From a bacterium (GTDB taxonomy: Bacteria > Eremiobacterota > Eremiobacteria > Baltobacterales > Baltobacteraceae), in contig JAJYHP010000139.1 in NCBI GenBank assembly GCA_021784715.1, positions 1 to 22,092 on the forward strand: DNA of 22,092 nucleotides. Reading direction: 5' to 3'. The notes under the pieces were generated by a model that was not told the origin of the DNA, ran no database searches, and saw nothing but the letters and a program-made list of their open reading frames with translations. Shown piece by piece: positions 1 to 7,653 of this stretch. Made by a program: the position numbers and the translations under genes. Positions within the stretch are counted from its first letter, which is position 1. Every line of letters starts with the position of its first letter.

Positions 1-79
1 CGAAGAGCGAAACGGCAAAGAGCACGTTTCCGAAGGTTCGGATAAAGTCGGCGTAGAGGTTTCTAACGGTTTCGGTCAT
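1..79 (-). CDS. N-terminal fragment of an unidentified protein downstream of tatC (cut by window edge)
   Basis: An ATG at 79-77 on the minus strand opens a frame that runs off the window, giving 26 visible residues that begin MTETVRNLYADF and end NVLFAVSLF. The hydrophobic end suggests that a membrane segment is starting. The gene lies 7 bp after the tatC stop on the same strand, so it is probably the last visible member of the menG-prenyl synthase-tatA-tatC run. No clear Shine-Dalgarno sequence precedes the ATG, so translation may be coupled to tatC. Too little is visible to name a family, and I assign no function. Confidence 0.5.
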   Translation of the reverse strand, partial: MTETVRNLYADFIRTFGNVLFAVSLF

Positions 80-86
80 CGGTAGT

Positions 87-866
87 TCACGTGCGACCGT
101 ACGCCCCACCGTCGCCGCGACGCCACGACTTCTCCAGCACGACGATCACCCAAATGCTCGCTTCGTAGAGGACGTACATAGGAATCGCGAGGAGCGCCAT
201 CGTGACCGGGTTGCCGTCGGGAGCGGCGATCCCTCCACCGACGAAGAACGCAAAGAGCGCTTGCCGCCGGAAGCGCATGAGCATCGGCGCGTTGACGATC
301 CCCAACCGAGCGAGGGCTACCAAGACGATCGGCGTCTGAAAAATCAACGCGAAGAGCCCGAGGAGTATGAGGATGAAGCCGAGCGTTTGCGAGAGGCCGA
401 AGGTCGGCGTCGCGACCTTATCGGTGATGGCGACGAGCGCGGCGACGACGCGTGGCAGCACGATAAAGTGCGCGAACGCGAGGCCGAGGAGCGAGAGCCC
501 GATCGAGGGCGCGATAAACGCGAAGACCATGCGGCGCGTGCGCGGATGGATCGCCGGTACGACGAACATCCAAATTTCGTAGAGCAGAACCGGAAGCCCG
601 AAGACGATGCCGCCGACGATGGAAAACTTAAATTCGGTGAGGATGACGTCGGCCGGGCCGAACGCGTGCAGGGTGATGCCGTGAAAATACGCGCGCACCA
701 GCCACGGGATTGCATACTGCGAAGGCCAGAAAAGCAAAAGCGAGATCGCGCCGACGGCGGCGATCGAAACGAGCAGGCGCGATCGGAGTTCGCGGAGATG
801 CTCGGTGAAGGGCATCTCCTTGGGATCCCACTCGGGATCGTGCGCCGGTTCCGGCGAGGCGATCAT
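87..866 (-). CDS. tatC: Sec-independent (twin-arginine) protein translocase subunit TatC
   Basis: TatC is the multispanning inner-membrane receptor that binds twin-arginine signal peptides and recruits TatA to export folded proteins. The 259-residue product has the usual length and about six hydrophobic segments. The N-terminal signature HLRELRSRL (residues 23-31), the FGLPVLLYEIWMFVVPA stretch (89-105) and the AAPDGNP motif (214-220, Asp217 matching E. coli Asp211) identify it. Two residues differ from the E. coli pattern. The position of Glu103, part of the signal-peptide site, is Thr110, and the position of buried Glu170 is Gln177. Phe101 matches Phe94. The ATG at 866 lies 21 bp after the tatA stop. 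Met18 is an alternative start that would still keep the HLRELR signature. The family call is secure; the functional effect of the substitutions is unknown. Confidence 0.96.
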   Translation of the reverse strand: MIASPEPAHDPEWDPKEMPFTEHLRELRSRLLVSIAAVGAISLLLFWPSQYAIPWLVRAYFHGITLHAFGPADVILTEFKFSIVGGIVFGLPVLLYEIWMFVVPAIHPRTRRMVFAFIAPSIGLSLLGLAFAHFIVLPRVVAALVAITDKVATPTFGLSQTLGFILILLGLFALIFQTPIVLVALARLGIVNAPMLMRFRRQALFAFFVGGGIAAPDGNPVTMALLAIPMYVLYEASIWVIVVLEKSWRRGDGGAYGRT

Positions 867-887
867 CGAGCGCTGCGTCGCAATCGG

Positions 888-1142
888 TTACGGCTTGGGT
901 TCGGCGGGGGGCGTCGCGGCGTCGGCACTCGCTGCGGCCTCGCTCTTAGCGCGGGCTTCCTCGCGCGCTTTCGCGGCGATTTCATCGGCTTCCATCTGCC
1001 CGAGCATGAATTCTTTTTTCGCCTGCCCGGCACTGCGCGCGAGCTTCGGGAGCTTGTCGGCGCCGAAGAGCAGCGCCCCGAGCGCGACGATCCCGATCAA
1101 GATCGGCATGTCGATGAAGGCGAGGATGGGGTGCAGGTACAT
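888..1142 (-). CDS. tatA: Twin-arginine translocase pore subunit, TatA/Hcf106 family
   Basis: This 84-residue protein has one transmembrane helix (about residues 13-26), the family hinge FG (26-27), then an amphipathic helix beginning ADKLPKLARSAG, and a polar Ala/Glu/Pro-rich tail. This is the TatA/TatB layout. The FG hinge, short tail and lack of a long coiled region favour TatA over TatB. No separate tatB is visible, so the system may be of the minimal TatAC type unless another copy lies elsewhere. The ATG at 1142 is preceded by GGAG (plus-strand CTCC at 1152-1155) with 9 nt spacing, which supports this start over Met12. It sits between the prenyl synthase (24 bp upstream) and tatC (21 bp downstream) and is probably co-transcribed with both. 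Confidence 0.9.
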   Translation of the reverse strand: MYLHPILAFIDMPILIGIVALGALLFGADKLPKLARSAGQAKKEFMLGQMEADEIAAKAREEARAKSEAAASADAATPPAEPKP

Positions 1143-1166
1143 TGGGTGCGGCTCCGTTCTGAGGTG

Positions 1167-2120
1167 TTAGCGCAAGGATTCGACGAGCGCGCGCATTTCC
1201 GTGCGTGCCGTCGATGAAGGGAGGGCGTCGAGTTCGGCCCCGGCGCGGTCGAGCGTCTCGTTGAGGAGCCGCTTGGTCGTTTCCACGCCGCCTTGCTCGC
1301 CGATGAGCGCTACGATCGCCGGGATCTCGGCTTCGCCGTCCGACCCGGTATAGAAACGAGAGATACGGTCGAAAAAGTCGCGGTCTCCGCGTTCGAGCGC
1401 GCAGATGAGCGGAATCGTCATTTTCCGCTCGCGCAGATCGTTGCCGACCGGCTTCCCGATACGCGCTTGGTCGGAGGTCAGATCGAGTAAGTCGTCGTTC
1501 ATCTGAAATGCGATGCCGTACCAGCGGCCGAACGCGCGCAAACGCGCCACGAGCTCGTCGTTCCCGCCTGCCGCTATCGCACCGCAAGCGGCGGAGGCGG
1601 CGAAAAGCGAGGCGGTCTTTTTTTCGGCGACTTCGGTGTACTGCGCGACGTTGGTGGTGAGGTCGCCGAGCGCGCGCAATTGCAGCACCTCGCCGTCGCA
1701 GATATCGGCGAGCGTCGCGGAGAGAATGTGCGGAATCGGTGCGTCGTAGGTCGCGGTGACGTTTTTGAAGATCCAGGCGAAGAGATAATCGCCCGCAAGG
1801 ACGCTGATGCGATTGCCGTAGTCGACCGCAGTTGCATTGACGCCGCGCCGTAAGGTTGCGTTATCGACGACGTCGTCGTGAATGAGCGTCGCGACGTGAA
1901 TGAGCTCCATGTACGCCGCGAGATAGAGGTGCGACATCGGATCGCCGCCGCAGGCTTGCGCGGCGAGCAGCGTGATGCGCGGACGCAAGCGCTTCCCACC
2001 CGCTGCGAGCATGCGTTTCACCGCTTCGGTAATCAGCGGATTATCGGTGGAAAACGTCGAGCGGAAGAACGTCTCGACGGCGAGGGAGAGCGACGAATCG
2101 TCGCGCACGGCGTCGATCAT
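1167..2120 (-). CDS. Long-chain all-trans polyprenyl diphosphate synthase (probable quinone side-chain enzyme)
   Basis: This class I trans-prenyltransferase extends allylic diphosphates with isopentenyl diphosphate. The 317-residue product carries GKRLRP (42-47), the first Asp-rich motif HDDVVD (81-86), a Lys-Thr pair (168-169), the second Asp-rich motif NDDLLD (208-213) and GKPVGNDL (222-229). The residues before the first Asp motif are small (HVATLI rather than an aromatic at -5 or -4), which in this family usually means a long product of heptaprenyl to octaprenyl or longer, as in IspB or HepT. The ATG at 2120 overlaps the menG stop as ATGA. The frame stays open a further 72 codons upstream, but that stretch is Arg-rich and antiparallel to nothing conserved, lies inside menG, and is not family-like. 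Location directly after menG points to quinone side-chain synthesis. Exact chain length cannot be read from the sequence. Confidence 0.93.
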   Translation of the reverse strand: MIDAVRDDSSLSLAVETFFRSTFSTDNPLITEAVKRMLAAGGKRLRPRITLLAAQACGGDPMSHLYLAAYMELIHVATLIHDDVVDNATLRRGVNATAVDYGNRISVLAGDYLFAWIFKNVTATYDAPIPHILSATLADICDGEVLQLRALGDLTTNVAQYTEVAEKKTASLFAASAACGAIAAGGNDELVARLRAFGRWYGIAFQMNDDLLDLTSDQARIGKPVGNDLRERKMTIPLICALERGDRDFFDRISRFYTGSDGEAEIPAIVALIGEQGGVETTKRLLNETLDRAGAELDALPSSTARTEMRALVESLR

Positions 2121-2860
2121 CGCGTTCCGTAATGCACGGCGATGGAGCCGCCCATCAGCGCGAGATAACCGGCATCGCGAAAAGCGGCTTGCGTGAAACG
2201 GTCGCGGAGCGCGGGAGCGTTGGGGTGATGGACGAGCGATTGCGGGAGGTACGTGTACGCGCTTTTCGAGCCGCCGATCCAGCCGCCCAGCGTCGGAACG
2301 ACGCCGTAAAAATAAAAATCGAACGCGCGCTTCCACAACGGATTGGGCGCCTTGCTCACGTCGAGATTGACGAAGCGCGCGCCTGGGCGAAGCACGCGAC
2401 GAATCTCTTGCAGGCTGCGATCGAGATCGACGATGTTGCGCGAACTAAAACCCATGATCGCCCCGTCGAACGACTCGTCGGGAAAGGGCAGCGCGGTAAC
2501 GTCGCCTTCGAGAAATTCCGCGCCCTCGACGCCCGCGCGTCGAGCGCGTTCGCGCGCCCGGGCGAGCATCGGTTCGCAGAAATCGATGCCGGTGACGCGA
2601 GCCGAAGCGTCGTGGCGGAGCAGGTGGAAGCTGAGATCGCCGGTGCCGCAGCAGAGATCGAGGAGCCGCGCGCCCTTCGCCGGCGCGAGCAGGGCGATCG
2701 CCCGGCGCCGCCAGAGTTCGTCGAGTCCGCCGGTGAGGACGCGATTGGCACGGTCGTAGCGGGGCGCGATCGTCGCGAACATATCGCGCACGAAGGCTCC
2801 TTTATCGCCGACGGGGTTAGCGGTGGAAATCTCAGCCATCTCTTCCGGCTTGCTTTCCAA
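2117..2860 (-). CDS. menG: Demethylmenaquinone methyltransferase (MenG/UbiE family)
   Basis: This is a SAM-dependent C-methyltransferase for the last step of menaquinone synthesis (the family also serves ubiquinone). Family features in order are MFATIAPRYDRANRVLTGG (27-45) followed by WRRR, the SAM-binding DLCCGTGD (68-75), the FSSRN segment matching the family FGxRN region, RRVLRPGARF, and the C-terminal YTYLPQS segment near the end of the fold. The start used is TTG at 2860, preceded by AGGAGAGG (minus strand, about 2871-2878). ATG at 2839 (Met8) is a reasonable alternative, but its purine stretch is only about 2 nt away. No ubiquinone genes are visible and the next gene is a long-chain prenyl synthase, so menaquinone is the likelier product. 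The gene is first in its run and divergent from the PLD-like gene. Confidence 0.93.
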   Translation of the reverse strand: MESKPEEMAEISTANPVGDKGAFVRDMFATIAPRYDRANRVLTGGLDELWRRRAIALLAPAKGARLLDLCCGTGDLSFHLLRHDASARVTGIDFCEPMLARARERARRAGVEGAEFLEGDVTALPFPDESFDGAIMGFSSRNIVDLDRSLQEIRRVLRPGARFVNLDVSKAPNPLWKRAFDFYFYGVVPTLGGWIGGSKSAYTYLPQSLVHHPNAPALRDRFTQAAFRDAGYLALMGGSIAVHYGTR

Positions 2861-2923
2861 GCATCCGAGGCCTCTCCTGTGCGCGACTTGTCGCAGCGAT
2901 CGGTTGGAGTGAACGATGCCGTG
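2861..2923. promoter_or_regulatory. Divergent intergenic gap between menG and the PLD-like gene
   Basis: This 63-bp space is the only room between two genes read in opposite directions, so promoters for both should lie here or run into the coding ends. I see a Shine-Dalgarno-like AGGAGAGG for menG on the minus strand (2871-2878) and TTGGAG for the plus-strand gene (2904-2909). I cannot point to a convincing -35/-10 pair, so the regulatory role is inferred from layout only. Confidence 0.3.
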
Positions 2924-3724
2924 ATGGTGACCCTCGCCACGACCTCCGAGTTTTTAGCAGCGTTGCAGCATGCCCGGCATATTGAGGTACGGTCGTATAC
3001 GCTCGCCCCCGGAGCGGTCGCCGATGCCCTCGCGGCGGCGGCACGCCGGGGCGCCGCCGTCTCGGTCACGCTCGCAGGGGCGCCCTTCGCGCCGGCGGGC
3101 CCGGCAGCCGCAAACGCACGCACGTTGGCGCGTCTGCGCGCGGCGGGGGCGCGCACCGCTGAATCCGCCGGGGCCTTTCATGCGAAAATCGCTCGCGTCG
3201 ACGGCGCGCTCTATCTCGACGATCGGAATTGGAGCGAACGCGGCGACACGATCCTTCGCGTTCCCGTTGCGGAGGCACCCGCATCGCTCGCTACGAGCAA
3301 GCAACGGGCGATCGCCACGGAGGTTGCGCTGGTGGCGAGTGCTCGCACGGGCGAACGGGTCGAGATCGCGAGCGAGTCCTTCGGATTCGCTTCGCCGCTC
3401 TATTCCACGCTGCGCCTGCTTGCGGCGCGTGGCGTCGGCGTGCGCCTCTGCGTCGACCGGGGCGAGCTACACCCCGGAAGCACCGAAGATCGCGCGCTCG
3501 CGCGACTCGCGGCGGCGGGCGTCGAGGTACGCCTCGGCAGTAGCAGCGAAAAATTTGCGATTCGAGGAGCGCGCGTCTGGGTCGGCAGCGCGAACGCGAC
3601 CTATGCGGCGCCGGGCGCCACCGATTGGGGGCTAGAAACGCGTTCGCCTGCGGTTCGCGCGCAGCTTCATGTGCGCTTCGAACGCACCTGGGCGCACGCG
3701 CGCGCGTACCCTACGGTGCGCTGA
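2924..3724 (+). CDS. Phospholipase D-like (HKD superfamily) protein with degenerate motifs
   Basis: The 266-residue product has two halves that look like phospholipase D repeats. In the first half, HAKIARVD (86-93) fits HxKx4D exactly, but the usual GSxN five residues later is DDRN (99-102). In the second half the HKD motif is reduced to SEKFAIRG (208-215, Lys kept, His and Asp lost), while GSAN (221-224) and a following Glu238 are intact. Whether it is catalytic is therefore unclear. Possibilities are a dimer using the first motif, a nucleic-acid or lipid binder, or a decayed enzyme. No signal peptide is obvious. The start is ATG 2924; GTG 2921 just before it is equally possible given TTGGAG at 2904-2909. 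The frame remains open back to 2132, but that part is antisense to menG. The 3' end overlaps the convergent tatD by 14 bp. Confidence 0.72.
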   Translation: MVTLATTSEFLAALQHARHIEVRSYTLAPGAVADALAAAARRGAAVSVTLAGAPFAPAGPAAANARTLARLRAAGARTAESAGAFHAKIARVDGALYLDDRNWSERGDTILRVPVAEAPASLATSKQRAIATEVALVASARTGERVEIASESFGFASPLYSTLRLLAARGVGVRLCVDRGELHPGSTEDRALARLAAAGVEVRLGSSSEKFAIRGARVWVGSANATYAAPGATDWGLETRSPAVRAQLHVRFERTWAHARAYPTVR

Positions 3725-4475
3725 AGAGCACCTCGGCGTTGGCGTCGGTGCGAGCGAGCACGGTTGCGAGCGGGAGTGAGAGAACCGCGGCGAGTCGCTC
3801 GGCCGTATGCCGAACGAACGCGGGCTCGTTGCGCTGTCCGCGCATCGGCACCGGCGCGAGATAGGGACAATCGGTCTCCAACACCAGTGCGTCGATGCCG
3901 ACGGCGCGTACCGCTTCGCGTAGCGGCTCCGCGCTTTTAAACGTCAGCACCCCACCGATTCCCAAGCGCAAACCGAACTCCCCGACGAGCAGCCGCGCTT
4001 GCGTTGCGTCGCCGGTAAAACAGTGGACGACGCCGCGGAGCGCGGGGTCGTAGCTCTCGCGGAGGGCGGCGACGAAATCGTCGAAGGCGTCGCGTTGATG
4101 AAAGATCGTCGGAAGGCGTCGTCTCTTCGCGTAGGCGAGCTGCTCGCGCAAGACGCGCCGCTGGACGTCGCGGGGGCTATGGTCGTAGTAATAATCGAGT
4201 CCGATCTCGCCGACGGCAACGTGAACCGCGGGATCGAAAAGCCGATCGAAGGCTTCGTCGATACGCTCCGGTGCGTCGATCGCTTCGTGTGGGTGGATGC
4301 CGAGACTCGCTTGCAGGCCGTAGGTGCGAGCGCACTGCAACGCGCGTTCGCTATCGGCGAGATCGCAGCCGACGGTGACGATGCGATCGACGCCCGCGGC
4401 GCGAGCGCGCTCGAGCATCGCCACACGGTCTTCGTCGAATTTCGCATCGTGAACGTGCGCGTGCGTATCGATCAC
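3711..4475 (-). CDS. tatD: TatD-family metal-dependent hydrolase (nuclease)
   Basis: This is a TIM-barrel amidohydrolase-fold enzyme; characterised relatives are metal-dependent DNases acting in DNA repair or turnover. Despite the name it is not part of the Tat translocon. Metal-site motifs are present in order: DTHAH (His5, His7), GEIGLDYYYD (Glu90), the FHQRDAFDDF segment (His126), VVHCFTG (His151) and LETDCPYLAP (Asp202). Length (254) is normal. The start is GTG at 4475, overlapping the stop of the upstream diguanylate cyclase as GTGA, so translation is probably coupled. It is the last gene of the rsmI-metG-GGDEF-tatD run, and metG-tatD neighbourhoods are common in bacteria. Its stop lies inside the end of the convergent PLD-like gene. 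Confidence 0.95.
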   Translation of the reverse strand: MIDTHAHVHDAKFDEDRVAMLERARAAGVDRIVTVGCDLADSERALQCARTYGLQASLGIHPHEAIDAPERIDEAFDRLFDPAVHVAVGEIGLDYYYDHSPRDVQRRVLREQLAYAKRRRLPTIFHQRDAFDDFVAALRESYDPALRGVVHCFTGDATQARLLVGEFGLRLGIGGVLTFKSAEPLREAVRAVGIDALVLETDCPYLAPVPMRGQRNEPAFVRHTAERLAAVLSLPLATVLARTDANAEVLFSAP

Positions 4476-6121
4476 GCGCTTTGCTCTTCTTCCACCAGGC
4501 GGTTGCGTCCGAGCCGCTTCGCTTCGTAGAGGGCGCGGTCGGCGCGCGCGAGCAACTCTGCGGGGCGGTCGTGCCCGCGAACGGTAGCGACGCCGATGCT
4601 AATCGTCACCGACGGCTGCCCGTCGCCGCCGTCGGAGCGTGCGACGCCGGCACGGATACGTTCGCCGATCGAGACGGCGATATCGAGCGATGCATCGGGC
4701 ATCACGACGAGAAATTCTTCGCCGCCGATGCGCCCCAGCGCATCTTCGAGGCGCAGCGCCGCACGAATTTCGTCGGCGACGCGCCGCAACACCGCGTCGC
4801 CGGCGGCATGCCCCAGGCGATCGTTGATATCCTTAAAGCGATCGATATCGAGCATGAGCACCGCGCCGCGCCGCGCGTCGTCGACGACCGCGTTCAAGCG
4901 TTGGAGGATGGCGCGCCGATTGTAGACGCCGGTCAACGGATCGGTATTCGCGGCGTTGTGCGCCTCGGAGATGCTCTGCAGATCGATCAATAAAGGGGCA
5001 AGCTCGCGCGCCGCTTGATAGAATTGCTGGTGCTCGCGCGCGCTGATATCGTCGCGCCGACGATGCACGAGCAGCGCGCCCGCCAACGCTTCTCCGGCGC
5101 GAATCGCGTAGACGGAGATCGTCGCCGAGCCGACGCTGGCCTTCGCGCTATCGCGTTCGGCGGAGGGGAGCCGCGCGAGCAGCCGAGCGCGCAGGGCCGC
5201 GGCATCCTCGCCGATATTCGGGCCGAGGCTCGCGACGGTCTGCCATTTTTTTCTATTCTCGGTGCGCGTGACGATCTCGAGCGTTTCGTCGACGAGCGCG
5301 CGACGTAACGAACCGAGAATGCTCCGCATCTGCGGGAGCGGGTCGCGCGCGGCGAGCATCGCGGCGACCGCCTCGCGCACGAGTTTGAGCCGCGAGAGTT
5401 CTCCGCTCAGGCGATCGTTGTTCCATCGCAGCCACGCGAGGTAGGGGAGCGGCAGCCAGAGGGCGACGCCGAGTGCCGCGCCGCCGGTAAGAAATCCCCA
5501 CCGGTCGACGGTCGCCCAAAGCGTGACCATCGCCAACGAGAGCCAGAGCCCGCGCGTCAGGGCGAAACGCAGCACGGTCTGTCTAATCGAGACGTTGCGC
5601 GCGATCGCTAAAACCGGTGCGGCAAAAACGAGTTCGTACGCTGCGGCAATCGTCATCGTGATTGCCGAGAAGCGCAGGAAGTTCCAGGAAAGCAACGCGT
5701 GCGCCGGCACGAACGCCGCGACGAGCAAGAGCAACGTCGCGCGCCCGACCCCGTGCCGGAGGATATCGAAGCCGAGTTCTTCACGGCGAATATATGCCGC
5801 GAGCGAGAATCCGAGAAAAGCGGCGAGCGCCGCGATCTCACCGCCGTTGTACGACGCCACCATCAACGGCGCGAGAATCGGTACGTCGAGCACGTAGCCC
5901 TCCGCGCCGAATGCAACGCGCCGCGAACGCAGGCGCGGCAATGATGTGGCGTAAAAGGCGACCGCGATCGTCGCGGCGAGTGCGAAGAATGCGAGCAACG
6001 AATCGGCGAGCGACCAGCGCACCGGGCTGCGTGCGACCGCGGTGATAAAAGCGACGAGACCGATCGCGCCGGGGGCGAAGATCGCCATGCGATAGAGGCG
6101 GGCGCGATCGAACGTCGTCAT
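4472..6121 (-). CDS. Membrane-bound diguanylate cyclase (GGDEF domain) with intact active site and I-site
   Basis: This 549-residue protein should make cyclic di-GMP from two GTP. The first 230 residues are hydrophobic, with roughly six to eight membrane segments (about 12-28, 36-58, 78-111, 128-145, 151-174, 190-231). Residues about 240-385 form a soluble region that could be a GAF-like sensor, though I see no decisive motif. The GGDEF domain starts near NTDPLTGVYNRR (392-403), has the metal-site DIDRFKDIND (425-434), and carries GGEEF (466-470). RLED (457-460) lies exactly five residues before it, fitting the RxxD product-inhibition site. Activity and feedback inhibition are therefore likely. 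It overlaps metG upstream (ATGA, 6118-6121) and tatD downstream (4472-4475), so a signalling enzyme is embedded in a housekeeping operon. The input signal is unknown. Confidence 0.94.
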   Translation of the reverse strand: MTTFDRARLYRMAIFAPGAIGLVAFITAVARSPVRWSLADSLLAFFALAATIAVAFYATSLPRLRSRRVAFGAEGYVLDVPILAPLMVASYNGGEIAALAAFLGFSLAAYIRREELGFDILRHGVGRATLLLLVAAFVPAHALLSWNFLRFSAITMTIAAAYELVFAAPVLAIARNVSIRQTVLRFALTRGLWLSLAMVTLWATVDRWGFLTGGAALGVALWLPLPYLAWLRWNNDRLSGELSRLKLVREAVAAMLAARDPLPQMRSILGSLRRALVDETLEIVTRTENRKKWQTVASLGPNIGEDAAALRARLLARLPSAERDSAKASVGSATISVYAIRAGEALAGALLVHRRRDDISAREHQQFYQAARELAPLLIDLQSISEAHNAANTDPLTGVYNRRAILQRLNAVVDDARRGAVLMLDIDRFKDINDRLGHAAGDAVLRRVADEIRAALRLEDALGRIGGEEFLVVMPDASLDIAVSIGERIRAGVARSDGGDGQPSVTISIGVATVRGHDRPAELLARADRALYEAKRLGRNRLVEEEQSA

Positions 6122-7653
6122 GCCGAAGAAGGCTCGGGAACCTCAATTCGCGCGAAGAGCACCGCGCCGGGTGCGGTGCGCGTTCCGGCGGCGAGCGCGC
6201 CCCAACGCAACGCGCGGAGCTCGCGTTCGTGCGCGCCATCGGCGAGCCCGAGCTGACGCGCGATCTCCGCGGCCTTTTCGGGCATAAACGGTGCGAGGAG
6301 GCTCGCCAGCCAGCGCAGCCCTTCGCAGAGTTCGTACATCAAGCCGTCGAGCGCGGCCTTCGCGGCGGGATCCTCGCGGCGCTTCCAGAGCTCCCACGGC
6401 TTGCGTTCGTCGATGCTTCGGTTGAGCGCGCTCACCAACTGCCAGATCGTTTCGAGCGCGTCGCGAAAACGGAGATCGAAGATCGAATCGGCGACCCGGC
6501 CCGGTAACGATGCGAACGTATCGCCGATAAAATGTTCGCCTGGTGTCGGCACGACGCCGTCGCAGTATTTCGTGAGCATCGCCAACGAACGACGGACGAG
6601 ATTTCCGACATCGTTGCCGAGATCGTCGTTGTTGCGAGCGATAATTTTCTCTTCCGAATACGAAAAATCGCTGCCGAACGGCGCTTCGCGAAGAAGAAAA
6701 TAGCGTAGCGTATCGGCGCCGAAGCGTTCGGCAAGAGCGAACGGATCGGTTGCGTTGCCCATCGATTTCCCCATTTTGCGGCCGTCGACGGTAATCCAAC
6801 CGTGCGCGAAGACCAGCTCGGGGGTTTTTTCACCGAGCGCCCAGAGCACCGCCGGCCAAACGATGGTGTGGAAGCGCGCGATCTCTTTGCCGATGAGTTG
6901 CACGCTCGCGGGCCAAAAACGCTCGAAACGCGCGCCCGGCGTCCCATAATCGAGCGCGGAGATATAGTTCAATAGCGCATCGAACCAGACGTAGATGACG
7001 CCGCCGCCGCCGGGGATTTCGATTCCCCAATCGAAATTCGTGCGCGAGATCGAAAAATCGTCGAGCCCTTCTTCCAAGAGCGAGAGCATCTCGTTATAGA
7101 CGCTCTTGGGGCGAAGCCAGTTGGGATTTGCGCGATAGTATTCGAGCAATCGATCGCGATAGGCCGAGAGCTTGAAAAACCAATCCTGTTCGGAGAGCCA
7201 GGTGACGGCGCGCCCGCAGGTGGGGCACTTACCGTCGACGAGCTTCGCTTCCAACCAAAACGTTTCGTCTTCGACGCAATACCAGCCCTCGTACGTGCCG
7301 AGATAGATATCGCCGCTCTCGCGTAGGCGTTCGAAGACGCGCTGCACGACGCGTTCGTGGCGCGGCTCGGTCGTACGAATAAAATCGTCGTACGAAATAT
7401 TGAAGGTGGCGAAGAGTTCTCGCCAGCGCGGAACGAGCGCGTCGCACCAATCCTGCGGCGATTTTCCCGCGGCGGCGGCGGCGTTCGCGACTTTTTGGCC
7501 GTGTTCGTCGGTGCCGGTGAGGAAGAATGCCTCGCCCTCGGTGCGTGCCGTCCGGGCGAGCACGTCGGCGACCGCCGTGGTGTAGGCGTGGCCGATATGC
7601 GGATTGCCGGAGATATAATAAATCGGCGTGGTAACGTAAAACGGGCGCTTCAT
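6118..7653 (-). CDS. metG: Methionine-tRNA ligase (methionyl-tRNA synthetase), short form
   Basis: This class I synthetase charges tRNA-Met and initiator tRNA in the cytoplasm. HIGH is intact at 19-22 (PHIGH) and the KMSKS loop is KMGKS at 293-297 followed by MGN. The zinc-knuckle region has Cys126, Asp129, Cys143 and Cys146, so the common second cysteine is Asp. TGTDEHGQK (46-54) and YVWFDALLNY (221-230) are further family signatures. At 511 residues it lacks the C-terminal EMAP/Trbp111-like tRNA-binding extension found in longer MetRS. The ATG abuts the rsmI stop (TAGATG) with no spacer, and the end overlaps the diguanylate cyclase start by 4 bp. Its expression probably depends on transcription through rsmI. 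Confidence 0.97.
   Translation of the reverse strand: MKRPFYVTTPIYYISGNPHIGHAYTTAVADVLARTARTEGEAFFLTGTDEHGQKVANAAAAAGKSPQDWCDALVPRWRELFATFNISYDDFIRTTEPRHERVVQRVFERLRESGDIYLGTYEGWYCVEDETFWLEAKLVDGKCPTCGRAVTWLSEQDWFFKLSAYRDRLLEYYRANPNWLRPKSVYNEMLSLLEEGLDDFSISRTNFDWGIEIPGGGGVIYVWFDALLNYISALDYGTPGARFERFWPASVQLIGKEIARFHTIVWPAVLWALGEKTPELVFAHGWITVDGRKMGKSMGNATDPFALAERFGADTLRYFLLREAPFGSDFSYSEEKIIARNNDDLGNDVGNLVRRSLAMLTKYCDGVVPTPGEHFIGDTFASLPGRVADSIFDLRFRDALETIWQLVSALNRSIDERKPWELWKRREDPAAKAALDGLMYELCEGLRWLASLLAPFMPEKAAEIARQLGLADGAHERELRALRWGALAAGTRTAPGAVLFARIEVPEPSSA

Noticed and set aside
261..1217. 318-codon plus-strand open frame
   Set aside because: It is antisense to tatC and tatA and is made of charged low-complexity sequence.
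2121..2336. 72-residue N-terminal extension of the prenyl synthase
   Set aside because: It is an Arg-rich read of menG in another frame; the ATG at 2120 overlaps the menG stop and gives the family length.
2132..2923. N-terminal extension of the PLD-like protein (open plus-strand frame)
   Set aside because: It is antisense to well-supported menG and prenyl-synthase start sequence, with no family features; high-GC codon use keeps antisense frames open.
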